This document shows positions 51,697 to 59,090 of a stretch of 64,000 nt of DNA, piece after piece. Both the position numbers and the translations under genes were made by a program. The notes under the pieces are model-generated. The model was not told the origin of the DNA, did no database searches, and saw only the letters and a list, made by a program, of their open reading frames with translations. How positions within the stretch are numbered: position 1 is the stretch's first letter; every line of letters starts with the position of its first letter. The DNA comes from Mesorhizobium sp. M4B.F.Ca.ET.058.02.1.1 (GTDB taxonomy: Bacteria; Pseudomonadota; Alphaproteobacteria; Rhizobiales; Rhizobiaceae): contig NZ_CP034450.1 of assembly GCF_003952505.1 (NCBI RefSeq), positions 1,860,001 through 1,924,000 on the forward strand, read 5' to 3'.

Positions 51697-51869
51697 ACAA
51701 GCGCGAGATCAAGCAGCGCATTTACCTAACCGGCAGTCGCATGACGGGCTACCAGGTTTTCCACAATATACCTGGCCCGACAATCGATTGCTTCGTCGAC
51801 AGTGCCAAGATCGGCAACGCCATCATTCGCGCATTGCGTGAACTGGCCTACAAGGACAACCAGAAATGA
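51693..51869 (+). CDS. Small protein, 58 aa
   Basis: MNKREIKQRIYLTGSRMTGY with a mixed alpha/beta body and basic C-terminus. TGGAGGAACCG precedes the ATG. Overlaps both neighbours by four bases. Unknown. Confidence 0.6.
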   Translation: MNKREIKQRIYLTGSRMTGYQVFHNIPGPTIDCFVDSAKIGNAIIRALRELAYKDNQK

Positions 51870-52330
51870 GCGAGCCCATCACCATCGGCATCCACACGAT
51901 GCAGATGAGCGACAACCGCGAGGAGTATTTCGTTTTTGTCCGTCGAGGCGATCGTGAGATCACGCCTCACAGCTACCGCAGTCCGTATCGCAACCGGGCT
52001 GAATATGAGGTGGCCGAGTGGAAGCACGTTCTACTCGGCTGGCCGAAGCCTGATCTGATGGATCCACAATATGCGGATCCGAAAGCACTTAATGAAGTGG
52101 ACCCGGCTGACAAGCTCGTCGTCGTGCTCGAAGGCGGCCTAGTCTCACACATCGCAGGCACCGGCATCATGGTCGGACGCACTGTCCACGTCATCGATTA
52201 CGACACCGATGGTGCAACCATCGGAGACAGCGAGCTTTACGACATCGAGCAAAGTGACGGCAGCACTACCACTGCCTACTTCAACACCGAAACCGTGGGC
52301 GAGATGACAATCACGCTCCCAACCGATTGA
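51866..52330 (+). CDS. Hypothetical protein, 154 aa
   Basis: Beta-rich protein: MSEPITIGIHTMQMSDNREE, YFVFVRRGDREITPHSYRSP, KLVVVLEGGLVSHIAGTGIM, HVIDYDTDGATIGDSELYDI. The second half resembles small phage proteins that begin VVVxEGGxVxxV. Unknown role. Translationally coupled to the preceding gene. Confidence 0.66.
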   Translation: MSEPITIGIHTMQMSDNREEYFVFVRRGDREITPHSYRSPYRNRAEYEVAEWKHVLLGWPKPDLMDPQYADPKALNEVDPADKLVVVLEGGLVSHIAGTGIMVGRTVHVIDYDTDGATIGDSELYDIEQSDGSTTTAYFNTETVGEMTITLPTD

Positions 52331-52339
52331 GAGAACCAA

Positions 52340-52930
52340 ATGAGCTACCTCGCATATGCCGGCATCGGCTCGAGAGAGACCCCTGCCCAGACCATCAAGG
52401 TCATGCGCCATGTCGGAGCCTATCTCTGCTCGCAGGGATGGACACTGCGCTCTGGTGCAGCTCCTGGCGCCGATAGTGCCTTCGAGCTGGGCCACAACGA
52501 CCAGGCATTCCAGGATGCTGCTCATCCCGAGAAGGAGATCTACCTGCCCTGGAAGGGCTTCAATGGCTCCGACTCGAACCTGCATCCCGAGCGGATCCCG
52601 TTCAGCGACCAGGAGATCAGCCTGGCCAAGAACACACATCCAGCCTGGCATCACTGCTCGCCGTCGGCAAGGCGCATGCACACCCGCAATGTGCGGCAGA
52701 TCCTGGGCTGCGAGGCCGTTAATGGCCCGACAGTCACACCGGTCAAGTTCGTGATCTGCTGGACCGAGGGAGCCAAGATGAAGGGTGGCACAGCCCAGGC
52801 TCTGCGCATCGCACAGTCGTGCGAGATCCCGATCATCAACCTCGGCTTCGCCAAGGACGCCGGCGAGCTGGAGAAAATGGTTCTGCAGATCGACGCTCTG
52901 CAGGCCCAGTTCAAGGAGCAATACGCATGA
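52340..52930 (+). CDS. SLOG/DprA-like Rossmann nucleotide-binding protein
   Basis: A 196-residue Rossmann protein. LAYAGIGSRETPAQTIKVMR is the first beta-alpha unit and TLRSGAAPGADSAFELG is the nucleotide-binding SGxxxGxD-type loop of SLOG/DprA-like proteins. KFVICWTEGAKMKGGTAQAL is the second conserved strand and loop. SLOG domains bind or process NAD, ADP-ribose or related nucleotides and occur in many anti-phage systems and in phages. Its operon partners are NADAR and A1S_2505-type genes, which is consistent with NAD/ADP-ribose handling. Activity not determinable. Confidence 0.8.
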   Translation: MSYLAYAGIGSRETPAQTIKVMRHVGAYLCSQGWTLRSGAAPGADSAFELGHNDQAFQDAAHPEKEIYLPWKGFNGSDSNLHPERIPFSDQEISLAKNTHPAWHHCSPSARRMHTRNVRQILGCEAVNGPTVTPVKFVICWTEGAKMKGGTAQALRIAQSCEIPIINLGFAKDAGELEKMVLQIDALQAQFKEQYA

Positions 52931-53109
52931 GCGACACGACCATTGCTCCACTCCAAAAGCATTACCAGGAGAGCCTGGACTATTGGCGCAAGGCGCTCAG
53001 GGAGCTGCATTTCGAAGAGGAACGGCTCCGTTTCCAGGCAGAAGTCTGCGCCGGCCGGATCCTTCGTCTCAAGCGACGGGCCTATGAATCGGGAGTCGAA
53101 ATCAAATGA
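52927..53109 (+). CDS. Small coiled-coil protein, 60 aa
   Basis: MSDTTIAPLQKHYQESLDYW, RKALRELHFEEERLRFQAEV: one long amphipathic helix and a basic end. ATGA overlap with the SLOG-like gene. Unknown. Confidence 0.6.
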   Translation: MSDTTIAPLQKHYQESLDYWRKALRELHFEEERLRFQAEVCAGRILRLKRRAYESGVEIK

Positions 53110-53315
53110 CCCTTCGGGAGAAAGTATTCGAGAACCTTCAACACGCCAAAGAAAATGGCGATTTCGAGCCCGGCGGTTTCCTCCATGGGGAGACCGTCGA
53201 GCAGCTGGCCGATGACATGGTGGCCTATGCCGCGGACGTTGAGGACGAAGATCCGAAAGATCTGATTCCTCACATCCAGGCCTGGCTGGACCAAGAAGGG
53301 ATTCAGATCAAATGA
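53106..53315 (+). CDS. Small acidic helical protein, 69 aa
   Basis: MTLREKVFENLQHAKENGDF, ETVEQLADDMVAYAADVEDE, IPHIQAWLDQEGIQ. Overlaps its neighbours by four bases on each side. Unknown. Confidence 0.62.
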   Translation: MTLREKVFENLQHAKENGDFEPGGFLHGETVEQLADDMVAYAADVEDEDPKDLIPHIQAWLDQEGIQIK

Positions 53316-53524
53316 CCAAGAAACAGGAGAAATTCCTCGCCGGCGTGTTCGGCACCCTGCTGCTCGCAGCTATCGCTGTAGCATTCGGCGGATTGACATT
53401 TTGGCTGTTCGATCACGTCGGGCCGCTAACATCAATCACCTGCTTGATCATTGCGATCGCTCTGTTCGCCGGCTTCATGAACGCCAGCACACCCGACAAG
53501 AAGGAGGAGAGCAATGAGCCATAA
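53312..53524 (+). CDS. Two-span membrane protein, 70 aa
   Basis: Basic start MTKKQEKFLAGVFGTLLLAA, two membrane helices (AIAVAFGGLTFWLF; TSITCLIIAIALFAGFM) and a short charged tail. Overlaps the following gene by 11 bp. Early envelope protein of unknown role. Confidence 0.65.
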   Translation: MTKKQEKFLAGVFGTLLLAAIAVAFGGLTFWLFDHVGPLTSITCLIIAIALFAGFMNASTPDKKEESNEP

Positions 53525-53735
53525 GCAACGGCCTTGCCCTTGTGGCTCGGGCCTCCAATCATCCTGGCAGCACGATGCCCGCGGCATTCCCATGTGCCGC
53601 ACATGCGTGCGCTGCCACACCGCCAAGATGGACGGCTACCGGGCCGACGTCATCAACAACCCGAACTACGATGCGGATGAGCCGATCGACGACGATCCGC
53701 CATCCTTTCATCAAGAGTCGTTCGACGATTATTAG
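53514..53735 (+). CDS. Zinc-binding small protein with SEC-C-like Cys cluster
   Basis: MSHKQRPCPCGSGLQSSWQH carries a CPCGSG motif like SEC-C domains, then CRTCVRCHTAKM adds two CxxC pairs. The C-terminus is acidic. Six Cys plus His suggests one or two zinc sites. Possible adaptor to host proteins; unknown. Confidence 0.68.
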   Translation: MSHKQRPCPCGSGLQSSWQHDARGIPMCRTCVRCHTAKMDGYRADVINNPNYDADEPIDDDPPSFHQESFDDY

Positions 53736-53744
53736 GAGAGAGCC

Positions 53745-53891
53745 ATGTTTCACAGCATCTACCGGGGTTTCGTCATCTGGCGAAACACTGAACCCGGCTA
53801 TGCGCTCCGGTGGACTGCCAAGCATGACAACGGGGACAAATTCGCTGCGGATACCCTGGCCGGGCTTCGTCAACTCATCAGAGAGGCGTGA
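53745..53891 (+). CDS. Small protein, 48 aa
   Basis: MFHSIYRGFVIWRNTEPGYA, then LRWTAKHDNGDKFAADTLAG and a basic helix. AGGAGAGAGCC precedes the ATG. A compact beta-hairpin-helix design common in phage early regions. Unknown. Confidence 0.6.
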   Translation: MFHSIYRGFVIWRNTEPGYALRWTAKHDNGDKFAADTLAGLRQLIREA

Positions 53892-53893
53892 CA

Positions 53894-54217
53894 ATGGACG
53901 AACTCATCAAGGCCGTGAAAAGCCTCATCAGCGACATCGAGAGCATGCAGCTCGTCCCTGACGATCGAAATGCATCCGAATGGGTCTGGTTCGGTCCCTT
54001 CTCTGAATGGGAGACCGGCGATGGCACGGTCGAAGTCGAGTGGCCGAACCTAACCATCTCACTTGAGACAGTGAAGAAGCTGCTCGAATCCAAGACCATC
54101 GACGGCCAGGTTGTCGACAAGCAGAAGGCTCTCGACAACGCCCTGCTCAAGGGCCAGGGCCGCGAGGTCGACCTGGCGCTCAACCAGCTGCACGTACCCG
54201 GAGCATTCAAGAAATGA
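53894..54217 (+). CDS. Hypothetical protein, 107 aa
   Basis: MDELIKAVKSLISDIESMQL starts a helical N-terminus, followed by a beta-rich centre (ASEWVWFGPFSEWETGDGTV) and a helical end. A GTG at 53888 overlapping the upstream stop is an alternative start; ATG 53894 has GAGAGG at 7 bases. Unknown. Confidence 0.65.
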   Translation: MDELIKAVKSLISDIESMQLVPDDRNASEWVWFGPFSEWETGDGTVEVEWPNLTISLETVKKLLESKTIDGQVVDKQKALDNALLKGQGREVDLALNQLHVPGAFKK

Positions 54218-54414
54218 AAATCAGCGAACTCATCAACACCCTGCAGCAGATCCAGGTGACCTATGGCGACATCGCCATCACCGGCGGCGCCATGCTCGAT
54301 GACGTCCCGCTCTCGCAGGTCAGCGTCACTGACGTCGAGGGCATGGAGGTCTGGCCGCACGACCCCAATGGCGTGGCCGGCAAGCACAAGATCGACGGGG
54401 TCTTCTTCCAATGA
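54214..54414 (+). CDS. Small protein, 66 aa
   Basis: MKISELINTLQQIQVTYGDI, AITGGAMLDDVPLSQVSVTD: a short helix then beta strands, a widespread small phage fold. ATGA overlaps with both neighbours. Unknown. Confidence 0.65.
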   Translation: MKISELINTLQQIQVTYGDIAITGGAMLDDVPLSQVSVTDVEGMEVWPHDPNGVAGKHKIDGVFFQ

Positions 54415-54794
54415 GCCTGGTCTTTGTCTTTGGCTCCAACACATCCGGCCGGCACGGCAAAGGCGCTGCGCTGGCCGCCAGGCGCTACCACGGCGCTGTC
54501 TATGGCGTCGCCAAGGGCATGACGGGCAACAGCTACGCCCTGCCCACCTGCAACGATTACTTCCAGCCTCTATCGCTCGATCTCATCAAGGACGAGGTGG
54601 AAGACTTCCTGGGCTTCGCCGCTGTCAATCCGCAGCTGGGCTTCCAGGTAACCCGAATCGGCTGCGGCCTCGCCTATTACAAGGACGAGGACATTGCTCC
54701 GATGTTCCGCCAGGCGCCGCAATTCAACGTCTTCTTCGACGAGAAATGGAGGCCGTTCCTCGGGAACGGGTATGACTATTGGGGGAGCTTCTAA
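54411..54794 (+). CDS. A1S_2505-family phage protein (macro-like)
   Basis: A 127-residue protein matching the A1S_2505 phage non-structural family: VFVFGSNTSGRHGKGAALAA, GVAKGMTGNSYALPTCND, FQVTRIGCGLAYYKDEDIAP. The G-x-N/S and GAAL loops and the G-C-G-L-A-x-Y motif resemble macro-type ADP-ribose-binding folds; that similarity is inferred from motif spacing. It closes the operon that begins with NADAR and is followed by a terminator. Function unproven; ADP-ribose handling is a reasonable hypothesis. Confidence 0.75.
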   Translation: MSLVFVFGSNTSGRHGKGAALAARRYHGAVYGVAKGMTGNSYALPTCNDYFQPLSLDLIKDEVEDFLGFAAVNPQLGFQVTRIGCGLAYYKDEDIAPMFRQAPQFNVFFDEKWRPFLGNGYDYWGSF

Positions 54795-54841
54795 GCCTGA
54801 TTCTAAAGGTCCTGGGCATCGCCCTGGCCATCACCAGAGAA

Positions 54842-54870
54842 AGGTCGCTGAGAAATCAGCGGCCTTTTTT
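54842..54870 (+). terminator. Strong terminator before RNAPII gene
   Basis: 10-bp stem with one G-T pair (54842-54851 with 54856-54865), GAAA tetraloop, then TTTTT. Confidence 0.9.
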
Positions 54871-54907
54871 GCATCTCCCTTCTGCTACCACAACAAGGAG
54901 ACCATTC

Positions 54908-55780
54908 ATGTTTCAACTGCTCAGACAAGCCGAGATCGGCCCGGAACCAGAGGGCATGGACACCTCCCGAGCGCTCGAGTTCCAGATCGAGATCGAGAAG
55001 CTCTTCCACAAGAACCAGCTCTTCCCGCGGATCAAGGGCGAGTTCACCAACTGCAAGGAGTTCGACTTCGAGAAGCACATGCGGGCCAACAGCATCGAGC
55101 CGGAGTTCGGATTCGATCTCCTGGTTCAGATGGTCCTCAACAAGCGAGCGCCGTTACAGACCCTGGTGGGCGCCCTGCGCAAGCATTTCGACGGCGACTG
55201 CCAGAAGACCGCCGACGAGCTCGTCAAGGCTGTGTCGGCCGACCTGGTCGACTGGAGCCCTGTCGCTCGCCAGTTCGTCGTGCGCTACGGCATCTCGCCC
55301 GACATCCAGGAGGATCTCGATCGCTACCAGTATCCGCTACCGATGGTGGTCAAGCCAAAGGAGCTGACCTGCAACCGCTCCAGCGGCTACTACACCGGCA
55401 AGGATTCGGTCATCCTGCGCCACAACCACCATGAGCTCGACGTCTGTCTGGACCACCTCAATGCGGTCAACAAGACCAAGTTCAAGGTGAACCAGCAGGT
55501 GGCAACCACCGTCAAAAACCGCTGGCGCAACCTCGACAAGCCCAAGCCCGACGAGGAAGCCGGCGAATACCAGAAGCGGGTCAAGGCGTTCGAGAAGTTC
55601 AACAACTCGGCTTTTGATGTGATGCACCATCTTGGTTTGGCTGCTGAAGGTGAATTTTATTTCACCCATAAAGTGGACAAACGGGGCCGCACATACTGTC
55701 AAGGCTACGTTTGCAACTATCAGGGCAATGCGTGGCAAAAAGCCATGATCGAATTCGCAAACCAGGAGGTTACCGAGTGA
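54908..55780 (+). CDS. RNA polymerase II small subunit, N4 p4 (gp15) type
   Basis: A 290-residue N-terminal half of a T7-like RNA polymerase, comparable to N4 gp15. The C-terminal part holds the template/initiation motif THKVDKRGRTYCQGYVCNYQ (DxxGR), preceded by KFKVNQQVATTVKNRWRNL. Motifs A-C are absent here and are in the gene at 57810. The subunits must join to form the middle-gene polymerase. Start ATG 54908 has AAGGAG. The last ~55 codons (from about 55612) are markedly more AT-rich than the rest and end in EFANQEVTE, a sequence repeated in diverged form after the homing endonuclease gene, showing the 3' end was replaced on insertion. Confidence 0.92.
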   Translation: MFQLLRQAEIGPEPEGMDTSRALEFQIEIEKLFHKNQLFPRIKGEFTNCKEFDFEKHMRANSIEPEFGFDLLVQMVLNKRAPLQTLVGALRKHFDGDCQKTADELVKAVSADLVDWSPVARQFVVRYGISPDIQEDLDRYQYPLPMVVKPKELTCNRSSGYYTGKDSVILRHNHHELDVCLDHLNAVNKTKFKVNQQVATTVKNRWRNLDKPKPDEEAGEYQKRVKAFEKFNNSAFDVMHHLGLAAEGEFYFTHKVDKRGRTYCQGYVCNYQGNAWQKAMIEFANQEVTE

Positions 55781-56292
55781 CTCTACCGACCCAAGCCGAA
55801 CTCAAATTGGCTTTGGATTACGACCCAATCACAGGAACATTCACATGGACTCACCATGAGAGTGTATATGTCAATGTTAGGGGCAAACAGACTGGAACGT
55901 CTGGTAGTCGTGGGCATAGGCATATCGTGTTTAAGGAGAAAATCTACAAGGCACATCATGTAGCTTGGGTTATCTCTCACGGTTATTGGCCGTCCAAAGT
56001 CGATCACGAGGACAATGATCGTGCCAATAACCGTTTGATCAATTTGAGAGAAGCGACATCGTTACAAAATCAACAAAATCGGACAATCTCGAAAAATAAT
56101 ACGTCCGGTTATAAGGGGGTCATCTCCAGGAAAAACGGGAAATTCGAAGCCAAGATAATCGTTAACAAACGGTATACATATCTCGGCAATTTTGATGATC
56201 CAGCGGAAGCGGCTAGAGCCTATGATCAAGCCGCCGTCACACATTTTGGGGCTTTTGCCAGAACCAACAAATCCTTGGGATTAATCCCATAA
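55777..56292 (+). CDS. HNH homing endonuclease with AP2 domain
   Basis: A 171-residue mobile endonuclease starting at GTG 55777, overlapping the RNA polymerase stop (GTGA) and using its AGGAGG. HNH core: HHVAWVISHGYWPSKVDHED followed by NDRANNRLINLREATSLQNQ. The C-terminal part NTSGYKGVISRKNGKFEAKI and onward is an AP2-type DNA-binding domain. Low GC sets it apart from neighbours. Directly after its stop lies a relic of the RNA polymerase 3' end. Confidence 0.94.
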   Translation: MTLPTQAELKLALDYDPITGTFTWTHHESVYVNVRGKQTGTSGSRGHRHIVFKEKIYKAHHVAWVISHGYWPSKVDHEDNDRANNRLINLREATSLQNQQNRTISKNNTSGYKGVISRKNGKFEAKIIVNKRYTYLGNFDDPAEAARAYDQAAVTHFGAFARTNKSLGLIP

Positions 56293-56293
56293 C

Positions 56294-56323
56294 GAGTTTG
56301 CAAATCAGGAGATAATCGACTAG
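56294..56323 (+). repeat. Displaced original 3' end of RNAPII small-subunit gene
   Basis: Bases 56294-56323 translate as EFANQEIID-stop and match the EFANQEVTE-stop end of the polymerase gene at 55751-55780, with 20 of 27 coding bases identical. Differences are mostly third-position, as between related alleles. This is the old gene end pushed downstream by the endonuclease insertion. The rest of 56324-56449 shows no gene. Confidence 0.8.
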
Positions 56324-56449
56324 CATTTTCTCTGTCGATAATCAGGAGACGGAAACGATGGTCCGAACCGATCACACTCTTCGATGTAGGATCGAGATTC
56401 CTCCTCCTTATGGCTAGTCGACCCAGCCTGACGTAGGACCCAACCCACC

Positions 56450-56479
56450 AACAGCCCCTTCGGGGGCTGTTCCTATTTT
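56450..56479 (+). terminator. Terminator after homing endonuclease region
   Basis: 9-bp perfect stem (56450-56458 with 56463-56471), TTCG loop, then CCTATTTT. Confidence 0.88.
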
Positions 56480-56493
56480 GGAGATAATCCGAC

Positions 56494-56712
56494 ATGATAA
56501 TCGACAAACTTGGTGACTACCGAACCAGGGATGGTCGGAAAGCCAACATCTTCGGGTTCAACGACAATGACGTCACCTTCCCTGTCCGTGGTGCTGTCTA
56601 CAAGATGTACCGCGGCAAGGAGAGGCCACGGGGCTACTTCATCTGGATGAAAGACGGCCGCTCCAGAGCTCTGGGCGAGTCCGGCCTCGACCTGGTGGAT
56701 TTCATCGGATGA
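56494..56712 (+). CDS. Small protein, 72 aa
   Basis: MIIDKLGDYRTRDGRKANIF, GFNDNDVTFPVRGAVYKMYR: compact beta-rich protein, strongly basic centre. GGAG plus GATAATC upstream. This small fold is common in phage early regions. Coupled to the next gene. Unknown. Confidence 0.65.
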   Translation: MIIDKLGDYRTRDGRKANIFGFNDNDVTFPVRGAVYKMYRGKERPRGYFIWMKDGRSRALGESGLDLVDFIG

Positions 56713-57035
56713 GCATCGTTCCGAAACCACCGATCCAGAAGCTATTCGAAAATCTCAACACGCCGGCAATCGAGCCGGCGGTTTGGAACAAGCACCATGG
56801 CCGGATGGTTCCGGAAGATGCCGTCTACATCGGCCGCGGCTCGGAGTGGGGGAACCCTTACGTGATCGGCAAGCACAGGACCCGTGAAGAGGTCATCGAG
56901 CTCTACCGCACCAAGATCCTGCCCTACCTGGATCGAACCTATCTCAAGACCCACCTCAAGGGCCGGCATCTGGTTTGCTTCTGCAAGCCGGCGGCCTGCC
57001 ATGGCGATCTGCTGCTCAAGGAGGCAAACAAATGA
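56709..57035 (+). CDS. DUF4326 protein
   Basis: A 108-residue protein with all DUF4326 landmarks: AVYIGRGSEWGNPYVIGKHR, TREEVIELYRTKI and HLVCFCKPAACHGDLL, including the conserved C-x-C and C-H-G-D. The family is widespread in phages; its biochemistry is unproven. The Cys/His/Asp cluster suggests a metal or nucleotide site. Overlaps the neighbours by four bases. Its presence near NADAR, SLOG-like and macro-like proteins is suggestive. Confidence 0.88.
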   Translation: MSIVPKPPIQKLFENLNTPAIEPAVWNKHHGRMVPEDAVYIGRGSEWGNPYVIGKHRTREEVIELYRTKILPYLDRTYLKTHLKGRHLVCFCKPAACHGDLLLKEANK

Positions 57036-57235
57036 CACTCAAAGGCTACACCAGCGGCGGCGCGATCCACGTCACCCTCGGCGACGGCGCCTGTCTCGGC
57101 ATCGATGACAAGGACCAGCTGTTCATCCTGGATCGCAACGGCACCAGGATCGATCTCAATCGAGCTACCGTCACCCGATTCACCCAGCTGCAGGAATGTC
57201 TGGGCCGGCTGATCATTCACGCTCTGCCGGAGTGA
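57032..57235 (+). CDS. Small beta-rich protein, 67 aa
   Basis: MTLKGYTSGGAIHVTLGDGA, CLGIDDKDQLFILDRNGTRI. ATGA overlap with the DUF4326 gene. Unknown. Confidence 0.62.
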   Translation: MTLKGYTSGGAIHVTLGDGACLGIDDKDQLFILDRNGTRIDLNRATVTRFTQLQECLGRLIIHALPE

Positions 57236-57239
57236 TCTG

Positions 57240-57512
57240 ATGCCCAGAACATTCAGCTACCTGACCAGCAGCAAGGACATCGACATCGACTGGCTCAGTG
57301 TCGACAACATGCTCTACGAGCGTGATTCCGTCCAACTCACCGAGCTGCGCTCGAACTGCAAGACCGCCATCATCGAACAGCACCTGGGCTACGGCCCAGG
57401 CAATCCCATGGCCGATGATCCGAACGTCAAGTTCTACCGGTCCCGATATCTCGGCAAGGACTGCTACTTCATCGCCAAGGATGACGTGCAATACATCTTC
57501 AGCCAGCCATGA
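57240..57512 (+). CDS. Hypothetical protein, 90 aa
   Basis: MPRTFSYLTSSKDIDIDWLS, LRSNCKTAIIEQHLGYGPGN, FYRSRYLGKDCYFIAKDDVQ: mixed alpha/beta. Ends with overlap into the next gene. Unknown. Confidence 0.62.
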   Translation: MPRTFSYLTSSKDIDIDWLSVDNMLYERDSVQLTELRSNCKTAIIEQHLGYGPGNPMADDPNVKFYRSRYLGKDCYFIAKDDVQYIFSQP

Positions 57513-57781
57513 CCCACGTTGATATCGACGTCGACATCTGGCGTGACGGCCGAAATGTTCACGGCCTATTCGACAATGGGTTGCTTCGGGACAGCTACCC
57601 TTACATCGACTATTCGGGAACCAAGTTCCTGAAGGACCAGGTCTCTCTGAAGAACATCCTCTTCGAAACCTTCGAGCCCGACTTCAACGGGCTCTACCCG
57701 TTCATGCTGCGGAACCGCTTCGTCTTCTTCCAGACCAAGGAGGATGCCGAGCTATTCCGCGGCCTGCTCTACATCTATTAA
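57509..57781 (+). CDS. Hypothetical protein, 90 aa
   Basis: MTHVDIDVDIWRDGRNVHGL, NILFETFEPDFNGLYPFMLR, FVFFQTKEDAELFRGLLYIY. The last segment resembles the beta-alpha ending of small phage proteins. Lies 28 bp before the RNAPII large-subunit start. Unknown. Confidence 0.62.
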   Translation: MTHVDIDVDIWRDGRNVHGLFDNGLLRDSYPYIDYSGTKFLKDQVSLKNILFETFEPDFNGLYPFMLRNRFVFFQTKEDAELFRGLLYIY

Positions 57782-57809
57782 TCCCCATCCAATCAAGGAG
57801 CGCTACCAC

Positions 57810-59012
57810 ATGTTCCAACAGTTCACCGGCAAGGAATACCTCAAGATCGATATCGCCGGCAGCTTCGGCTACGACAAGCAGGACTGGGACGATCGCATCG
57901 GCTGGTTCGACCAAAACGAGCATCAGCTCCATGCCCTGGTTCCCCAAGCTGAGGAGCCCGCTCTCTTCTACGCCGGCGTCCTGGCCTGGGAGAAGGCCAA
58001 GGAGGGCAAGGCTTCCGGCTATCCGATCTCGCTCGATGCCACCTGCTCGGGCATCCAGATCCTCGCCTGTCTCGCCGGCGATCGCAGGGCAGCCGAGATC
58101 ACCAATGTCGTCGACACCGGCCATCGCCGGGATGCTTACGTCTCGATCTACCAGGACATGGTCAACGAGCTCGGCGAGACGGCCAAGATCGACCGCAAGC
58201 AGACCAAGCTCGCGATCATGACCCACTTCTACAACTCAGCGGCGATCCCGAAGCAGATCTTCGGCGAGGGCCAGCTGCTCGGCCTGTTCCACGACAAGGT
58301 TAACGAGAATGCCCCGGGAGCCAATGAGATCACCAACACCATGCTGGCGATCTGGGACCCGACGGCGCTCGTCAACGAATGGGTGCTGCCCGACAACTTC
58401 CATGTCCACATCAAGGTCATGGGCTCGGTCACCGAGGCCGTGCAGTTCCTCAACGAGCCGTTCGACATCACCTACAATGTCAACATGCCGATCAAGGGCG
58501 GCCGCTCTCTGGGCGCCAACATGGTTCACTCCATCGACGGCATGGTGGTCAGGGAGATGCAGCGCCGGTGTCACTACGACCCGGCGAAGATCGAACAGCT
58601 CACCAAGCTGCTCAATGCCGGTGCTGCCGGCAGGAACACCCACAGGCCGCAGGACAAGCTGGTGATGGCCCTCCTGGATCATTACCGTGCCTCCGGCTTC
58701 CTGTCGGCCCGCATCCTCGAGCTGCTCGACCTGGAGAACCTGGGCCATATCCCCCATGCCCTGGTTCGCAACCTGATCGCATCCCTGCCTGAGAAGCCCT
58801 TCGAGGTGATCTCGGTGCATGACTGCTTCAGGTGCCTGCCCAACTATGGCAACGACCTTCGCCGGCAGTACAACAACCTGCTGGCGGAAATAGCGGAGTC
58901 GAATCTGCTCGGCTTCATCGTCTCGCAGATGGTCGGCAAGCCGATCCAGATCAACAAGCTGGATCCTCACCTGGCGCACGACATCCGCAACACCAACTAT
59001 GCTCTATCCTGA
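57810..59012 (+). CDS. RNA polymerase II large subunit, N4 p7 (gp16) type
   Basis: A 400-residue catalytic half of a T7-like RNA polymerase (N4 gp16 has about 404). Motif A is PISLDATCSGIQILACLAGD, motif B DRKQTKLAIMTHFYNSAAIP (the R..K......Y of T7-type enzymes) and motif C VISVHDCFRCLPN. It needs the small subunit at 54908 for the TxxGR motif. ATG 57810 has AAGGAG; both subunits begin MFQ after a similar leader. In N4 the genes are adjacent; here about 2 kb separates them. Followed by a terminator. Confidence 0.93.
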   Translation: MFQQFTGKEYLKIDIAGSFGYDKQDWDDRIGWFDQNEHQLHALVPQAEEPALFYAGVLAWEKAKEGKASGYPISLDATCSGIQILACLAGDRRAAEITNVVDTGHRRDAYVSIYQDMVNELGETAKIDRKQTKLAIMTHFYNSAAIPKQIFGEGQLLGLFHDKVNENAPGANEITNTMLAIWDPTALVNEWVLPDNFHVHIKVMGSVTEAVQFLNEPFDITYNVNMPIKGGRSLGANMVHSIDGMVVREMQRRCHYDPAKIEQLTKLLNAGAAGRNTHRPQDKLVMALLDHYRASGFLSARILELLDLENLGHIPHALVRNLIASLPEKPFEVISVHDCFRCLPNYGNDLRRQYNNLLAEIAESNLLGFIVSQMVGKPIQINKLDPHLAHDIRNTNYALS

Positions 59013-59034
59013 TTATCTCTGATAATGTATTTTG

Positions 59035-59065
59035 GACCCACTTCCTGATTTTCAGGGAGTGGGTC
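59035..59065 (+). terminator. Terminator after RNAPII large subunit
   Basis: 13-bp stem with one G-T pair (59035-59047 with 59053-59065), then CCCTCATTTTC. Confidence 0.75.
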
Positions 59066-59090
59066 CCCTCATTTTCAGGAAAAGATAGAC

